NCBI GenBank assembly: GCA_900073065.1
Contig: FJOG01000025.1
Span: 620,001-684,000, forward strand
Direction: 5' to 3'
Origin: Phialocephala subalpina
Taxonomy: Eukaryota; Ascomycota; Leotiomycetes; Helotiales; Mollisiaceae
DNA: 64,000 nt
Shown here: in pieces, positions 22,040 to 33,555 of the stretch
How the letters are laid out: each line of letters starts with the position of its first letter
Position numbering within the stretch: the stretch's first letter is position 1
Position numbers and translations under genes: made by a program
The notes under the pieces: model-generated
The model's database searches: none
What the model was told of the DNA's origin: nothing
Seen by the model: the letters and a program-made list of their open reading frames with translations, nothing else

Positions 22040-22669
22040 CCTTTCCACGCTCCTTGATAAAATTAATTGTCTCTTTCGCGATACCAATGCGGCAAAGAAG
22101 GATGCAATCAGTATTTGATAGAGAACCTACAATTTTACATACCAGTCATCCGCAAGTTCTGCACCAGATTGGAGAACTCAAAATCGTTGCGTGGAGACAC
22201 TATGGCGACACCTTTACCAATGCTCCGAATGCACTTCCGTCTCCAAACGAATGGACTCGCCTTTACGAAGATGTTATGAATAGGCTACTGAACAAACATA
22301 TCAGAGATATTGCCAGTCTCAAAGAGCTGGTTGTGCTCGACTCTGAGAATACCGAAGACAGTATCGAGCTGGCAAAAGAAGCAATCGAGTTTATTGAGAA
22401 GCATACTGATGATAGGTCTCGTGCCGAGTGGGTCGCCAAAAAGAAGAGAAAAGAAGATGAACGGGGCCCAAGCTGATCAAGAGCGGGTTAGGGCTGAGCA
22501 GCTTCAAGAAATTGCAAAGCTGGTTTGTACTAACATTGTTCACTACCATTTCTGCAAGGAGGAGGGAGACGTCTGGGCTTATTGCTACAATCTCTGCCAG
22601 TACTATGGGGATTTTGGACATTTCCGAGAGACGTCCCAGCTCTTAAGGGATGAGTGGATAGTGGGGTGA
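22040..22669 (+). pseudogene. Zinc-knuckle family, fragment G2 (3' half, degenerate)
   Basis: The traceable order is APLIK, then YQCGKEGCNQYLIENLQFYIPVIRKFCTRLE, then LLNKHIRDIASLKELVVLDSENTEDSIELAKEAIEFIEKHTDDRSRAEWVAKKKRK, then a decayed knuckle region (HFCKEEGDVWAYCYNLCQYYGDFGHFRETSQ) in which several zinc ligands are replaced. At least two frame changes separate these blocks. Exons 1-2 are missing. Confidence 0.7.
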
Positions 22670-23330
22670 GACTTTGGGTGGAGATTTTGGGTTTCACAGC
22701 AAGACTTTGGTATGCTGCTGGCATTTCAATCTCTTGTCAATTCCCGTAATCTCTAGGCCGAATATCTTGGGCACTGAGGCTTTTGTTACTACAATTTTTG
22801 GGGATTGGAGAATTGGGAGGTGGGATAGAAGGGTAGTAACTATCGAAGAAAATAAATGGCATGCCTTTTTGAGAATAAATATTAACTTTGAGCTTAGCCG
22901 TGACGAAAGAACTCAAGCGCATCATGTAGCATCACCCGTATATCTCAAATGTCCCACCGTGTTGGAGAAATGGTGTTATGGTGAGGTGCTTGGCTTGCCT
23001 CGCTTATCCTCGCTACCCCTATTACCCCTCATTTTCAACCTTGACCTTTGTGTGGGAGTAGACATTAATAAACTAAGTCAAATTCACCTCGAGCTTAAAG
23101 ATAGCCGTAGCGTCTAGACTCGGTACTCTTTGTGTCGGAAGTGGAGACTAGATTGGCCCCCTCTGGCTGGGAAAATCGAATCGCGGACACCGATCAATTT
23201 CACGTGAACAATTCTTTTCGGAGAAGCGACCGCGTTCTTAGCTCCCACGGACCTTCTCACGATCTCTCAACCTCAACTTCCAAATATTTTCCCGACACCA
23301 TTTACGCCCCTCGAGAGAACCCACATCATC
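22670..23330. other. Intergenic before copy C
   Basis: No gene is recognised. The last few hundred bases probably carry the promoter of copy C. Confidence 0.4.
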
Positions 23331-24994
23331 ATGGCGCTTCTATCACGGCAACCAAAAGGCACCACGTTCGTGCGAGGACTTTGCGCTCGCACTCAGGTGA
23401 GATTTCCGGGGTTTGAAGGGAGCTCAGCTTTGATCATGTTTATTAGGAAGGAGTGCATCCAGGACGTCTTCTTTTTGGACGAAGATGGTGATCGCTGCAT
23501 CTTGGGTACAGGTAAGAGCCCCTTCGTGAAGAGTTTTCATTCTCCCCACCGGGACTCTCTTGGACACACCTTTCATGGCCAGCAAAGCGAGTTGTCACAT
23601 CAGTGGTTCAAAAGCCCCGACAGGATTGGGATATTCAAACTTCTTGTCCTGAAATTTATCAAAAAGACTTGCCGATAATATCTCAGACATTGACTATGTC
23701 GAGCATGTCAGCGAAGCAGATTGGAACATCCCCATTGAGAATGACAGACACTTCTTCAAATTTCCACAAGGTTAGCAGCAACGGATCTTCTTGCCATCTC
23801 TATATTGCCCTTCATCTTCTGGAACAATGGCAATTTAGCTAACACACTTGAGATAGAGGTCCAGGACCGTATCCTCCAATATACTGTATCTTGCAATATT
23901 TTCCGCATAATGCGAAAAACGAAATACCTTACGGGTCGAGATGATTGCCACTCGCAATCTATTAACGCACACACTGGTTCTGACGGCCGATACTATGAAA
24001 TTCGAAGAGTCTATAGAAAGGAGATTGACACAACTTGTTTACGAGTGTGCAAGAAGTTCTATGTCGATGGCTTACAGCTTCTCTATTGGAGGAACGCTTT
24101 TATGTTCGGAATGCGTGATATTAGGTTCGATCGGGCTCGACTTCACAAACCTCCACACGAGCTATGCATTTTAAGTCCAGCTTGGCGGAACAATTTTCCC
24201 CAATTCCCTTTATATCGAGACTCCTGGGACATTCCACGTACTCTCCTCTTCGAGATGCTTGAAGAGAAAACTAACACCGAGATCTTGGGTATAGGCAAGG
24301 TATCCAGGTGAATTGGTCATGACTGATTCACATCGCTTCCAACCAATCCAGACGGTGAAGAAGGTACGCTCAGTATTTCCGTTGCTTGCTCGGACATTCT
24401 GCTGTGAGTAGAATTTACCGAACTACCCGGGCTATGTCTATCATAACAGCTTCCTACGATTCATCTACACCATTGACACCAAGAGCGCATCACTTATCAA
24501 AACTTTGAGGTTTGATGGTATTGTGAAACTCTACGACAACGATAATTCGAACCTTTGCAGTGGCTGTGCATATGGCTTGATTCAGGGCCTCCGCCTCTAC
24601 GTCTCGTTCATCAGAGTGTTTTGCACAGGTCTAGAGAAGTTTATCATCGTTGCTGTGAAGGATGGTAGAGCGGATCCTAATCGACACGTCTCGAGTGGCC
24701 CTTCAACGTGAGTGCACGTTATGTCCCCAATTACAATGTCCCTAATATCCTGGGACATTTCTTTTGCCAGCGATACACCCATGCACCAATTTTCTACTCA
24801 TCATCTGCCCTTGCAATAGCTAACGATCTGATTTTAGGTACGAAGGAGCATTAAAGACACTTCTAGATAAAGAGATCAAAAGCATTCCAAGCCTGAAGGA
24901 ATTGGTTGTGCTTGACTGGCCTCCTGCTGATGGTGATGAATTGAGCAATAAGGTCGGCAGAATTCGTCTTCGAGGACACAATGATGGAACTTGA
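23331..24994 (+). pseudogene. Zinc-knuckle family, copy C, 3' end replaced by fusion
   Basis: Exon 1 (23331-23511) ends VFFLDEDGDRCILGTG. Exon 2 (23687-23770, only 84 nt) reads DIDYVEHVSEADWNIPIENDRHFFKFPQ and is much shorter than in other copies. Exon 3 (23857-24299) starts EVQDRILQYTV and contains GSDGRYYEIRRVYRKEIDTTCLRVCKKFYVDGLQLLYWRNAF. Later segments give PGYVYHNSFLRFIYTIDTKSASLIKTLRFDGIVKLYDNDNSNLCSGCAYGLIQGLRLYVSFIRVFCTGLEKF and, after an intron, YEGALKTLLDKEIKSIPSLKELVVLDW. At about 24960 the family homology ends abruptly and the frame runs into the antisense strand of copy D, stopping at 24994. The zinc knuckles are absent. It may still be transcribed as a chimeric product. Confidence 0.65.
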
Positions 24995-26064
24995 CGGTGC
25001 CTTTGAATTTCATGGACTTGATCAGAAAGGAGTTTCGTAGACTAATCGCGTAGATGAATCGTAGGAAATGGTCGTAGTAGATCCGGCCATTTAGAGTACT
25101 GGGTGGCAGTTGCTGTTCAATATCCAAGGGAGTCGCGGTGATTGCGAGATCGGTAGCGTAAGGTTTGCTTGGCAAAGGTCGCCATATGCCAGTCTCTCTA
25201 TAGTACGAAGGCAGGGTATTGTGTCTGTGTTCATTGGGCATGTTGAAGTGGAAGGAGTTTTTTTGCATAAAGCAGGTGCAAACCGTCGGCGATGAACTTC
25301 CCGGATGTTCTAAGGTATGAAGCATCGATCTCCTTGCGGATCACTTGTCGGAACTCGAAATATTTTCCAGCTTTATCAGAACGCGTACAAACTCCCAGGG
25401 ACCTTGAGTGAAAGTCGTTGGGGCCTATGAAGTAGTTCGGTTCTCGAAGGTGAGTCTTCCAGTTAGACTCGATGAGTCTAGGCCTAACGAAAGGGTGTGA
25501 GGTTGCCCAGAGGGCGAACTCGAGGATCAGGTCTCGGATCTCTGTAAAAGCGCGCAACATTAACTTTGACGTGATATAAGACAGGCAGCTAGAACTGACC
25601 TTGAGGGAACTTCAAAAAGTGTCTCGGATGATCTTCAGGTAGATTCCAACCACAAACTTCCTCACTGGGCTGTCTAACTGCCTGGCCGAGGTGCTTCAAC
25701 TTGGGACGGTCGACCGATTCCAAAGAAGCTGTTTGCTTTCTGACAAGGAAACGTCGCTCACAGCAGTCGCAATGTTCTTCTTCATAATCTAAAAGAAGGA
25801 ATGGTCGATGGACATAGTAGAATTCTAAAGCGGAAGAACTCAGCATGTGACTTTGCGCAAAGCTATTGCTAGGACTGACGAACCATCGCGATAGATACAA
25901 CGTCTTCCTTCCTCATCCAGGAAGAAGACATTCTTGATGCACTCCTTACGGATGAATTGGACTATTGCTGTTTCTTTATTCAAGTCTGGGTATTCTTTTA
26001 GCGCACTTGCTAAGATGTCATATATCGACTTGCTATTGCGCGGTTGTCGTAATTGGAAAGTCAT
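24960..26064 (-). pseudogene. Zinc-knuckle family, copy D, frameshifted and 3'-truncated
   Basis: Exon 1 from the ATG at 26064 ends VFFLDEEGRRCIYRDG. Exon 2 reads EFYYVHRPFLLLDYEEEHCDCCERRFLVRKQ...CGWNLPEDHPRHFLKFPQ. Exon 3 reads EIRDLILEFALWATSHPF...GKYFEFRQVIRKEIDASYLRTSGKFIADGLHLLYAK. The next block NSFHFNMPNEHRHN is in a different frame because of an A7 run (25258-25264). Homology continues through RIYYDHFLRFIYAISLRNSFLIKSMKFKGTVKFHHCVLEDEF and stops at 24960-24965, where copy C begins in the opposite orientation. About a third of the family protein, including the knuckles, is missing. Confidence 0.72.
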
Positions 26065-26709
26065 CTTGAGTACTCAAGGCATTGGGTGCTTGAAAATAAA
26101 TCAAGGACAATGGTGTCATTCCTAGTGTTATATTCAAGACTTGACGAAGTGGTAGTGAGAAAGGATGATGTTAAAAGTTGGAAATTTTGGGTTGACTTAC
26201 ATGCTTGTAGTAACGTCACGAAATCACCAGCTTCCACCCTAGACTTTAACGACTTTAATTTGGTATGTTTTATCTTTTCTAATGTGGCTAGATTTGAATT
26301 GGTTATATTTTATTATTAAGAAGCAGGGCATTCTTTTAAGTTATTGCCTTTAATTTAGTATTATTTTTTGTAGCTGGAGGCTATTATAAGCACGAGGAGG
26401 AGAAAGTACAGGTACGTCGTAGAGAATGAACCTAGTAATCTGAAGCAGAAGTTCACATCAAGAAAAGTCCCGGCCTTGCAAACTGCTTCAGAAGCTTGCA
26501 TGTCTTCTTAAATTTACGGTTTATAGGCCGCGGAAGCGTCAAGTCGCAGGGAAATCATTTTTCTATTACGCGAACTATGCTCAACTCTATCTCTATGAGT
26601 TGAGAATCTGATCCCAACATGCTGTCTCATCATCAGATTCTCTAGCAGGAACATTTTGCTAGACTCTTCTTTTGGTCATGAACCGTGCTCCCAAGCTGAA
26701 CCTCCGTAT
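26065..26709. other. Intergenic between copies D and E
   Basis: This is an AT-rich stretch without a recognised gene. It contains the upstream side of copy D and the downstream side of copy E. Confidence 0.4.
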
Positions 26710-28448
26710 CTACTCGTCAGCGTCCCTAGCAGGAGGACCCTCAGGACAGGCTTTCCAAAAGTGACCGAAAGCGCCGCAGAAATCACACAGATTCCAGCAC
26801 TCAGCCCAAATATGTCCTTCCCCGCAGAAGCCACAGTGAACATTCTGCTCTCTTACTTGAATCGTCAATCTCGCAATCTCGACCTCTTCAGCTTTTGCCT
26901 TAGCATAAGCCTCTCTCTGCTCTCGCTTCCTGGTAGCTGCTCGATCAGTAACCCACTTAACAGTCTCATCAGCAAAAGCCAACCCCATATCGGCAGAATC
27001 ATAAGAGTCGTCAATAATCGACAGCTCCTTCAGGTTATCAATAGTCTTCAACTCCTCTAGCAATGGACTAAATACCTCCTCTGTGATCATCGGTCCATCA
27101 GTGATCGCGCGGATGAATCCATTAGCAACCCCTCTCTCGTAGGTATAGTCTTTGATGGCTTCAACAGAAAGTCTCTCCAAACCAGTGCAAAAACGACGAA
27201 TAAAGGGAATGTAAACCTCAAGCGCCGCGACCAAGTCCTCGTCACAACCTTCCTTGCCACATAGTTCGTGAACGCAGTTGTGATGTATCCGTGCGGTTCC
27301 ACTGAATCTTACGGACTTGATCAAGGCAGCGTTTTTCTTGCCAATCGTATGGAGAAAGCGAATAAAGTGGTCATAGTACATCCATCCAGGAAGTTCAGTC
27401 CGAGAAATTTTCTTGTCAATATGGTTGAAAGCTGTGTCAAAGTCTTCCTCAGAGAGTCGGGGCTTGAAGACAGGCTCGGGACGATGGACGATCTCGCTGC
27501 CAGGAAGCATTGTTGGTGGAGACTCGTGTCGATATGCATTGACCATTGGGAAGAAGAACTCGTTCTTGCTGTAAAGTATTGGTAAGCCCATGTCGTAGAA
27601 TTGCTTTGAGGTGCGGAGGAAGGTAGAATCAATGTCGGGGCGAGGAACGTAGTGCATTTTTGTGTAGGGACCAATCGTATCATGGCGTTGGCAGATAGCG
27701 AGGTAGGGGCGCTCTTGTGGGTGGTCTCGACATATTCCCTCTCGGGGGTCACACCGAGGGCTATGGTTGATGTGTCGATGGTAGGTGACATTTCTGATTT
27801 CGGTTTTCCAATTGGAGTGAATTGTTTGAGGCTCTACCATATCGGGTCCCGATACCGTGATGGCGAAATGGAAGATGAGTTGTTGGATCTCTGAAACATA
27901 GTCAGAATTAACGCAATAGTAAGAAATTGTTGTGATACAAACCTTTAGGAAACTTGAGAAAGTGTCTTGGATGTTCTTTTGGGAGATTCCAGCCCTTGAA
28001 GCTGGGATGGCGGATGGTCAATGTATACGATGGCGGTCTTGGTCTATCGATGACTTTAAGAGTGGGCTCGTTTTCCCAGGGAACGTATGCTCTGCCATCG
28101 GATCCCCAAATGTAGAGTGGCTTTCCAGCACTGAAGTGGGAGTTTGTAATATCTGGATGCAGGTGTTAGTGGGAAGAGGCGTGACTTGCGCGATGACCGA
28201 GAGGACATTCGAAAGTTTAAGTACTAACCTGGACCCCAGACAAAACGTTTGCCACCTTCAACCCAGAAGACGCCTTCAACCTTGTGTTTATGCGCATACT
28301 TCTGGATTGCAATCTCTGCCTGATCCTCGGGAAACTCTTTTGTGGCTGTCTCTTGCCAAGTCTCAGGTTCTTCCATGTCCGGTCCGTCCCAATACGTGTT
28401 TGTCAATGGCGGATCAGCATCCCAGGCCCAGTCAGTATTGGAAGACAT
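26710..28448 (-). CDS. Zinc-knuckle family, copy E (complete reference copy)
   Basis: Exons 28448-28229, 28152-27943 and 27890-26710 give about 536 residues. Exon 1 ends VEGVFWVEGGKRFVWGPG. Exon 2 is DITNSHFSAGKPLYIWGSDG...GWNLPKEHPRHFLKFPK. Exon 3 begins EIQQLIFHFAI. Domain order: an N-terminal segment of unknown fold; an F-box-like/DUF7730-type element PRPDIDSTFLRTSKQFYDMGLPILYSKNEFFFPM (about residues 230-265); a long helical-looking block LPGWMYYDHFIRFLHTIGKKNAALIKSVRF with CGKEGCDEDLVAALEVYIPFIRRFCTGLERL; a charged helix; and two CCHC knuckles, CGFCGEGHIWAEC and CDFCGAFGHFWKAC, near the C-terminus. CCHC knuckles generally bind single-stranded nucleic acid. An in-frame ATG-less extension to 28499 exists; the 28448 ATG is preferred. 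Function unknown. Confidence 0.8.
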
Positions 28449-28660
28449 GCTGAACAAAATTTTTGTATATGAGCTGGTCGATCGCAAGAAAATCAACACG
28501 CAAAGTGCTCCCAGCTATGGTCGAGAGGAAATTCGGTGTTGCGCACTTCTAAATTGTGCTGTGCACGAAAGCGCGCAGTGCTGAAGACTATTCTTAAGAA
28601 GTAATAAAGTAGAAGAACACCTTATGGTTGTATTCTCCCAGATCGAAAGGGGCGGGAAGG
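28449..28660 (-). promoter_or_regulatory. Upstream region of copy E, shared with copy F
   Basis: About 28540-28650 resembles 30350-30490 upstream of copy F: AAATTGTGCTGTGCACGA against AAATTGCGCTGTGCAAGA, then AAGAAGTAATAA and AAGAACA with TTGTG-type words in the same order. This suggests a conserved promoter or leader duplicated with the genes. Confidence 0.5.
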
Positions 28661-29104
28661 TGTCGAGAGAAATTAGGGTTAGAAATTGGAAGTGTTGGGT
28701 TGATGGAGGAGGTTATATGCTATAGAAAATCTCCAGGTGCCGCGCTAGTTCCTCTTCGACCGACTTGGAATGCAAGCTCTTCCCTAATATGGCTAGGCTT
28801 GAATTCTTTTCATCTCAACATGGACGAGGCTGGGGAAAAGCTACATAAAAAAGCTCAGAGAAATCCGGGACATTGAAGAGGCTGTTCTTTGGCTATACTA
28901 GGAGCTCACTTAAGACAAGACTTCATTTGCATCTGTGGAGAGCTTCGTACATCATTTTAAGTTCACATGTCGAGATACAGGAAGCTGAATTAGACGAAGA
29001 GGTCGACTTGGTATGCAAAGACTAAGTACTGTAAAGTAAAAGAGGTTAGAAGCCCAGTCTCTACTACCAAATTTTCTCCAGCACCTAATCTACTCCATCG
29101 TCCA
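28661..29104. other. Intergenic between copies E and F
   Basis: Nothing is recognised beyond the flanks of the two family copies. Confidence 0.4.
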
Positions 29105-30325
29105 TTATACCACACTGTCCAATCTAGGTCTCTTTCTCAGGTTCACCAGCAAGAACCATCTTCTTACGACCCTTCCTAGAGCTCTCACCACTTTTCTCAG
29201 CCTTCTTGCATCCCTTCCTAGCATGCCTATGATCACCGCAGAATGAACAGAGGTTCTAACACTCTGCCTAAACATGTCCTTCACTACAGAAAGCACAATG
29301 GATGTTTTTCGCACGAACTATAGCCGCAAGTGCTGCATTCTCCTTTGCATAAGCCCTCAGCCAAAGGATATACCTCACGCTGTTCCCGCTTTCTCTTAAA
29401 GGCTCTCTCCGCAATCCACTTGACAGTATTCTCAACGAAGTCCATGCTCCTACCATCATCAAGTTCATGCTCCTGATCGCCCTGACCGTCCTGCCCGCCA
29501 CTATTGTCTTAGGACCAAATATCAACGAAACCTGTATCACCCAGAATGACCAGCTCCTTCAAAGACTCAATGTCCTTGATCTCCTCGAGCAATGGAGTGA
29601 AGGCCTCCTTTCGCGAAGTTGGCATGCCAGAACCGATGTTCGTAGGGTCTTGAATGTATAGACAATCCTCAAGCGCATAGATAGTCAGATTCTCCAGCTT
29701 GGAGCAGAAACGCTTGAAGGGTACGTAAAATTAATAAGTAAGAGCTTCAACCAGACCTTCATTACATCCTTGCTTGCCACACTTTTGGTGGTCGGTATCG
29801 CAGTGTAGGTGGATGTTGACGGTGCCTTTGAAGTGGAGGTTTGTAATCAAGGCCGCGTTAATGGGACCGATTGTGTGTAGGAATCGGAGGAAGTGATCCC
29901 AACAAACCCAGCCTGGAAGATCGGTGAAGTGGACTAGTTGCTAGATTGCATCAAAAGCCAGAATAAATTCATCCTCGCTGCTCAATGTAGGATTATAGCA
30001 AGGAGAAAGATCGTGGATGGTCTCGTTATCTTCCAGAAGAATGGGCGAGGAGTTGTGGTAGCGGCCGTTAATCATCTTGAAGTAGAATATGTTGCGGCCG
30101 TACGGGAACTCGCTACACATCTTATAGGTGGATTTGCAGCTTCCGAGGAAAGTGCTGTCGATGTCCGGGCGACTGACATACCTCATCTCGGTGTACTCAC
30201 CCTGCCTATCTCGGTGCTTGGCGTAGGAAAGGAAATGAGGTGTCGATGCTTCAGTTGGTCCATGTTGAGGAAAGAGGGGGGTGTTGTTATCGAGTAGGAA
30301 GATCCAAAGCGCAAAGTGCTTGAGG
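29105..30325 (-). pseudogene. Zinc-knuckle family, copy F (exons 1-2 deleted, several stops)
   Basis: Homology begins within exon 3 (HFALWIFLLDNNTPLFPQ...RQGEYTEMRYVSRPDIDSTFLGSCKSTYKM) and runs through LPGWVCWDHFLRFLHTIGPINAALITNLHFKGTVNIHLHCDTD and CGKQGCNEGLVEAL to the zinc knuckles. In-frame stops lie at 29941-29943, 29731-29733 and 29509-29511. After a frame change near 29370 two more stops fall inside the first knuckle at 29268-29270 and 29256-29258, exactly at W codons of the family (TGG to TAG). The knuckle cysteines themselves remain. Exons 1 and 2 are absent although the upstream region is recognisable. Confidence 0.78.
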
Positions 30326-32162
30326 CCATTGTCAAAGAGGCAATAAAATGCCGCAAGCGCAGTTCCAAATTGCGCTGTGCAAGAGAGCGGACAGCGCGCA
30401 GGCTGTTTTCAAGAAGGAATGGAGATCAAGAAGTAATAAGTGCAGGAGGTAATGGAGTATAAGAACATCTCAAGGTTGTGCTGTCCCAAAAGGCGCAAAC
30501 CAAAAGTGTTGAAAATGGAATGGAGTTGAAAGAAGTGCTGCGGTTTAGGAATGTATATTTAAGCCCTCTAGGTTGACTCGAATCACCCGCTTTGATGAAG
30601 CTAGTCCCATTTCAGGACCAATTGACCTCGGCGCTAGATAGAGACTTTGAACGGGAGTCATCAATATTTACTGTTGAAAGTTCGGATGAAAGTATCACGG
30701 CATTCGTAGATATATGTGCAGTATGCAACTTAAACTTCGTTCTTTCATGGTCAAATACGTTTTAATAGAGGGTTTTAATAGGATAAGATAAGTTGACCTT
30801 TGCAAACATGCGCATTTGCTGTTTAACTGCCCGCAAGGCCAAGTGTACATCATTCATAATCACGTGTATGTACCACACCCGCAAGACCACCTGGGCGTAG
30901 CTACACGCCATTGGGCTTCTCAACTTCTTCCACAAGGGAACATGAGACCAAATGATGCCTATCAAGCTATGATGGACCTGCTCATCATACTTCATTCAAC
31001 AGCACGTAGGTAATAATCGCAAAACATAAATACTTTCATCCGAACACTTCGACAACCTTCAGGGACTTGACAGCAAAAGCAGAATAATCAGATGACAGCG
31101 CGACCACCCTGAGCCAGCTAGAAGCTGCCGTCTAATGGCATGACCTCGCGGCGGGGAATGCCACCGATGCGGTGGCCACGCCCATGGTTCGTTGGTGGTT
31201 GACTCCGACGGATGGAGACCGCGAAGTCAAGTCTGGAGTGGATGGAGAAAGCTTTCCACGGAGAACTTTGCTTTAAATAATGCTCAACCGCGAATCACAA
31301 TGTCCCATTGAGTATTGACAAATATCTACGCAAATATTCTCTCTCAATGCCTGATTCTAATTCGGGACTTTGAATCCAGAGGTCTACTCTAGGTGTCCCA
31401 GCTCACCTGGGACATTGGTGCCTGAAAAGGACCCTACCAATCAGGACTCTGAGTTGGCTGATGTCGCCAACATCAACCAACTCAATGTCCCTTCTCAGCT
31501 CCTCGGCTTTGAAATGGAGAGATTATCACTTGGACACTGACTTCGAAGCGATCACACTGTGAAAAGTAGCTCAGGATATGGTGACTCTGCAACTGCAAGG
31601 CTGAAATCAGAAAAGAAGTTGTAGAGAATGTAGAATCGTGGACTACCAAGGCTGTAGGAATATCATGATTGGCAGTGAAACAATGTCAAATCTAAGCGTC
31701 CATGAATCCGTGGGGTTGATGCGCCTTGCAAATGGTATTCATTCCTTCCACTTTTTGTGCAAGCAAGTGTATACGCTCTTTCTTCTTCCCTTCCCTCGTA
31801 TGGACATCCACCCACCCGCCGCATCGTATCATGCCGGGCACCCAGCCCCGTGTGGTGCAGTCCCACAATTCAACCACTCAGGTATCAGTATCTATAATAC
31901 AATGCGAGTGAAGACCAGGCATATGCTTCCGCAACACCGTGCAAGCCACCTTGAGAAGCGGTTGCGTTGTTGCAAAAACCTTTCTAATGCGGTCCGATGT
32001 TCGCCCAATTACCCCTTGATTTTAGGGAATTACCATTAATGCCGTACCACTGTAACGCCAACGTTCGCTGAAAAGTATGCGTAACGTTCAAATCCTTTAT
32101 GTTGCTGACCATAAAAGAAAGGGGTCGTGTCGTTCATGTTCGAAAGGAAAGGAAATTCAGAT
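30326..32162. other. Intergenic, 1.8 kb, with TGTCCC/GGGACA words
   Basis: The first 170 bases resemble the upstream region of copy E. Around 31300-31500 the word AATGTCCC and its complement recur (31299, 31427 and 31483 regions). No protein gene is supported. Confidence 0.4.
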
Positions 32163-33555
32163 CTATTCGTCTGGATCGTCAGGATTTGTGGCCCGAAGTA
32201 TTGGACCATGAGGATGACCGGCCACTCGTCGTGAGTAGTCATGCTCGTCTCTAATGGTGTTGACACTCTCTCGGCTCTTATTCTCTCCTCTTTGGTAGAC
32301 CGGAGCGAATGGATCTAGTCGTGGGTCGACTGGCATTAACCGACTCCTTCTGGATCCTGGTACATCACCAGCCTCCCATGACTCAACGACCTGTCGACCG
32401 TCGGTGCCTAGAACGAATCGGGAATTTTCGCTCATTGTTCGTGATGGAACTGGCCCTCCTAAAGATCCAATTCCTGCACTGCTTCCACGCCTATCCATGT
32501 CGTCGTACTCTTCAGCCTTCTCTTGATTCCTCTTGCGTATGCAGAAGTATATGATCGAGCTGATGATGGCTACAAGTGCCACAAGACCGATAGTAAGGCC
32601 CACAGCCGTTCCGGTGCTAAGCCCTCCACCTCTCTTATTGTTCTTTGTGGTTCCTAACGAGCTCCCTGAGGTTGGAGGTACCGTCGGCGTGACAGTGACA
32701 GTTCGGATCTGGCCAGTCACGGTTTCTAGTGAGGTGACTGGTGTCGGTGTCCAAGTAGAAGAAGATCCACTAGTTGGGCTCGAGGTTGTGCGGATGGTGG
32801 ACGAGGTAGAAGACTGCAGACCGTCAGTATCAACTTCACTTATAGATGTCGAGATGTAAGAATTTGTTTAATTTGATCTCAAAAAGTGTGAAAGGAGCAT
32901 ACGGATGAGGAACTCGTAGTACTCTCTGAGGATGACGTAGGAGTCAAGACAACAGTCACAGAATCAGGAGCGGCAGTAACAGTCACCTGTCATTGCAAGT
33001 CATTACAGCTGCAGGAGAACGCGGCGAACATTCCAGGACATAATATATAAGGAAATGAAGGAAAATGAGGGGGTCGGTCTAAAATCTAGGAAGACTAACC
33101 TGTGCGGCGCTTGAAGTTGTCGACGATGCTGCTGCTGCGCTGCTCGCTCCCTTCGTGCCTGATGGCGCTAGATTTAACGCAATGTATCCGTAAAGGTTGG
33201 TTCCACCGCAGTAGTCGGCAGGGTAGCCTGGGCATTGTGTATCGCACCCAGTTGTTGAAGATTCAGGTGCGTAATTTGAACACCAACATCCGTCGTCTTG
33301 AAGAACGGCAAAAGCGTAGCTGTCTAGGCAAAAGTCGTGGCAGAGGCCATTGGATTGGTATATGCTGGAGTCTGTACAATCATTTGGTCAGTATTTGGCT
33401 TTTGATGCGAATTGCGGAGGTAGCTTACTTTTGCCAGTGCTGGCGGTATTGAGAGACGAGCAGTATTCGACTGCTAGGGCCGACACCTGAGAGAGGAGGG
33501 CGTTGAAGCAGAGTGCACCGAGGGCAAGCTGATAGCTCCAGCGTGGGGAGAACAT
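32163..33555 (-). CDS. WSC-domain cell-surface sensor-like protein
   Basis: Exons 33555-33429, 33371-33100, 32986-32903 and 32813-32163 encode about 377 residues. The N-terminus MFSPRWSYQLALGALCFNALLSQVSALA is a signal peptide. A Cys-rich WSC domain follows (YCSSLNTASTGKNSSIYQSNGLCHDFC...CWCSNYAPESSTTGCDTQCPGYPADYCGGTNLYGYIAL). Next comes a Ser/Thr-rich, probably O-mannosylated stalk, one transmembrane helix (STGTAVGLTIGLVALVAIISSIIYFCI) and a basic, then acidic cytoplasmic tail of about 125 residues. This is the architecture of Wsc/Slg1 stress sensors that signal through Rho1 and the cell-wall integrity MAP-kinase pathway. The role is inferred from architecture. Confidence 0.88.

Noticed and set aside
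28224..28499. Start of copy E at the 5' edge of its open frame (28499)
   Set aside because: That codon is not an ATG; the first in-frame ATG, at 28448, gives MSSNTDWAWDAD and was used.
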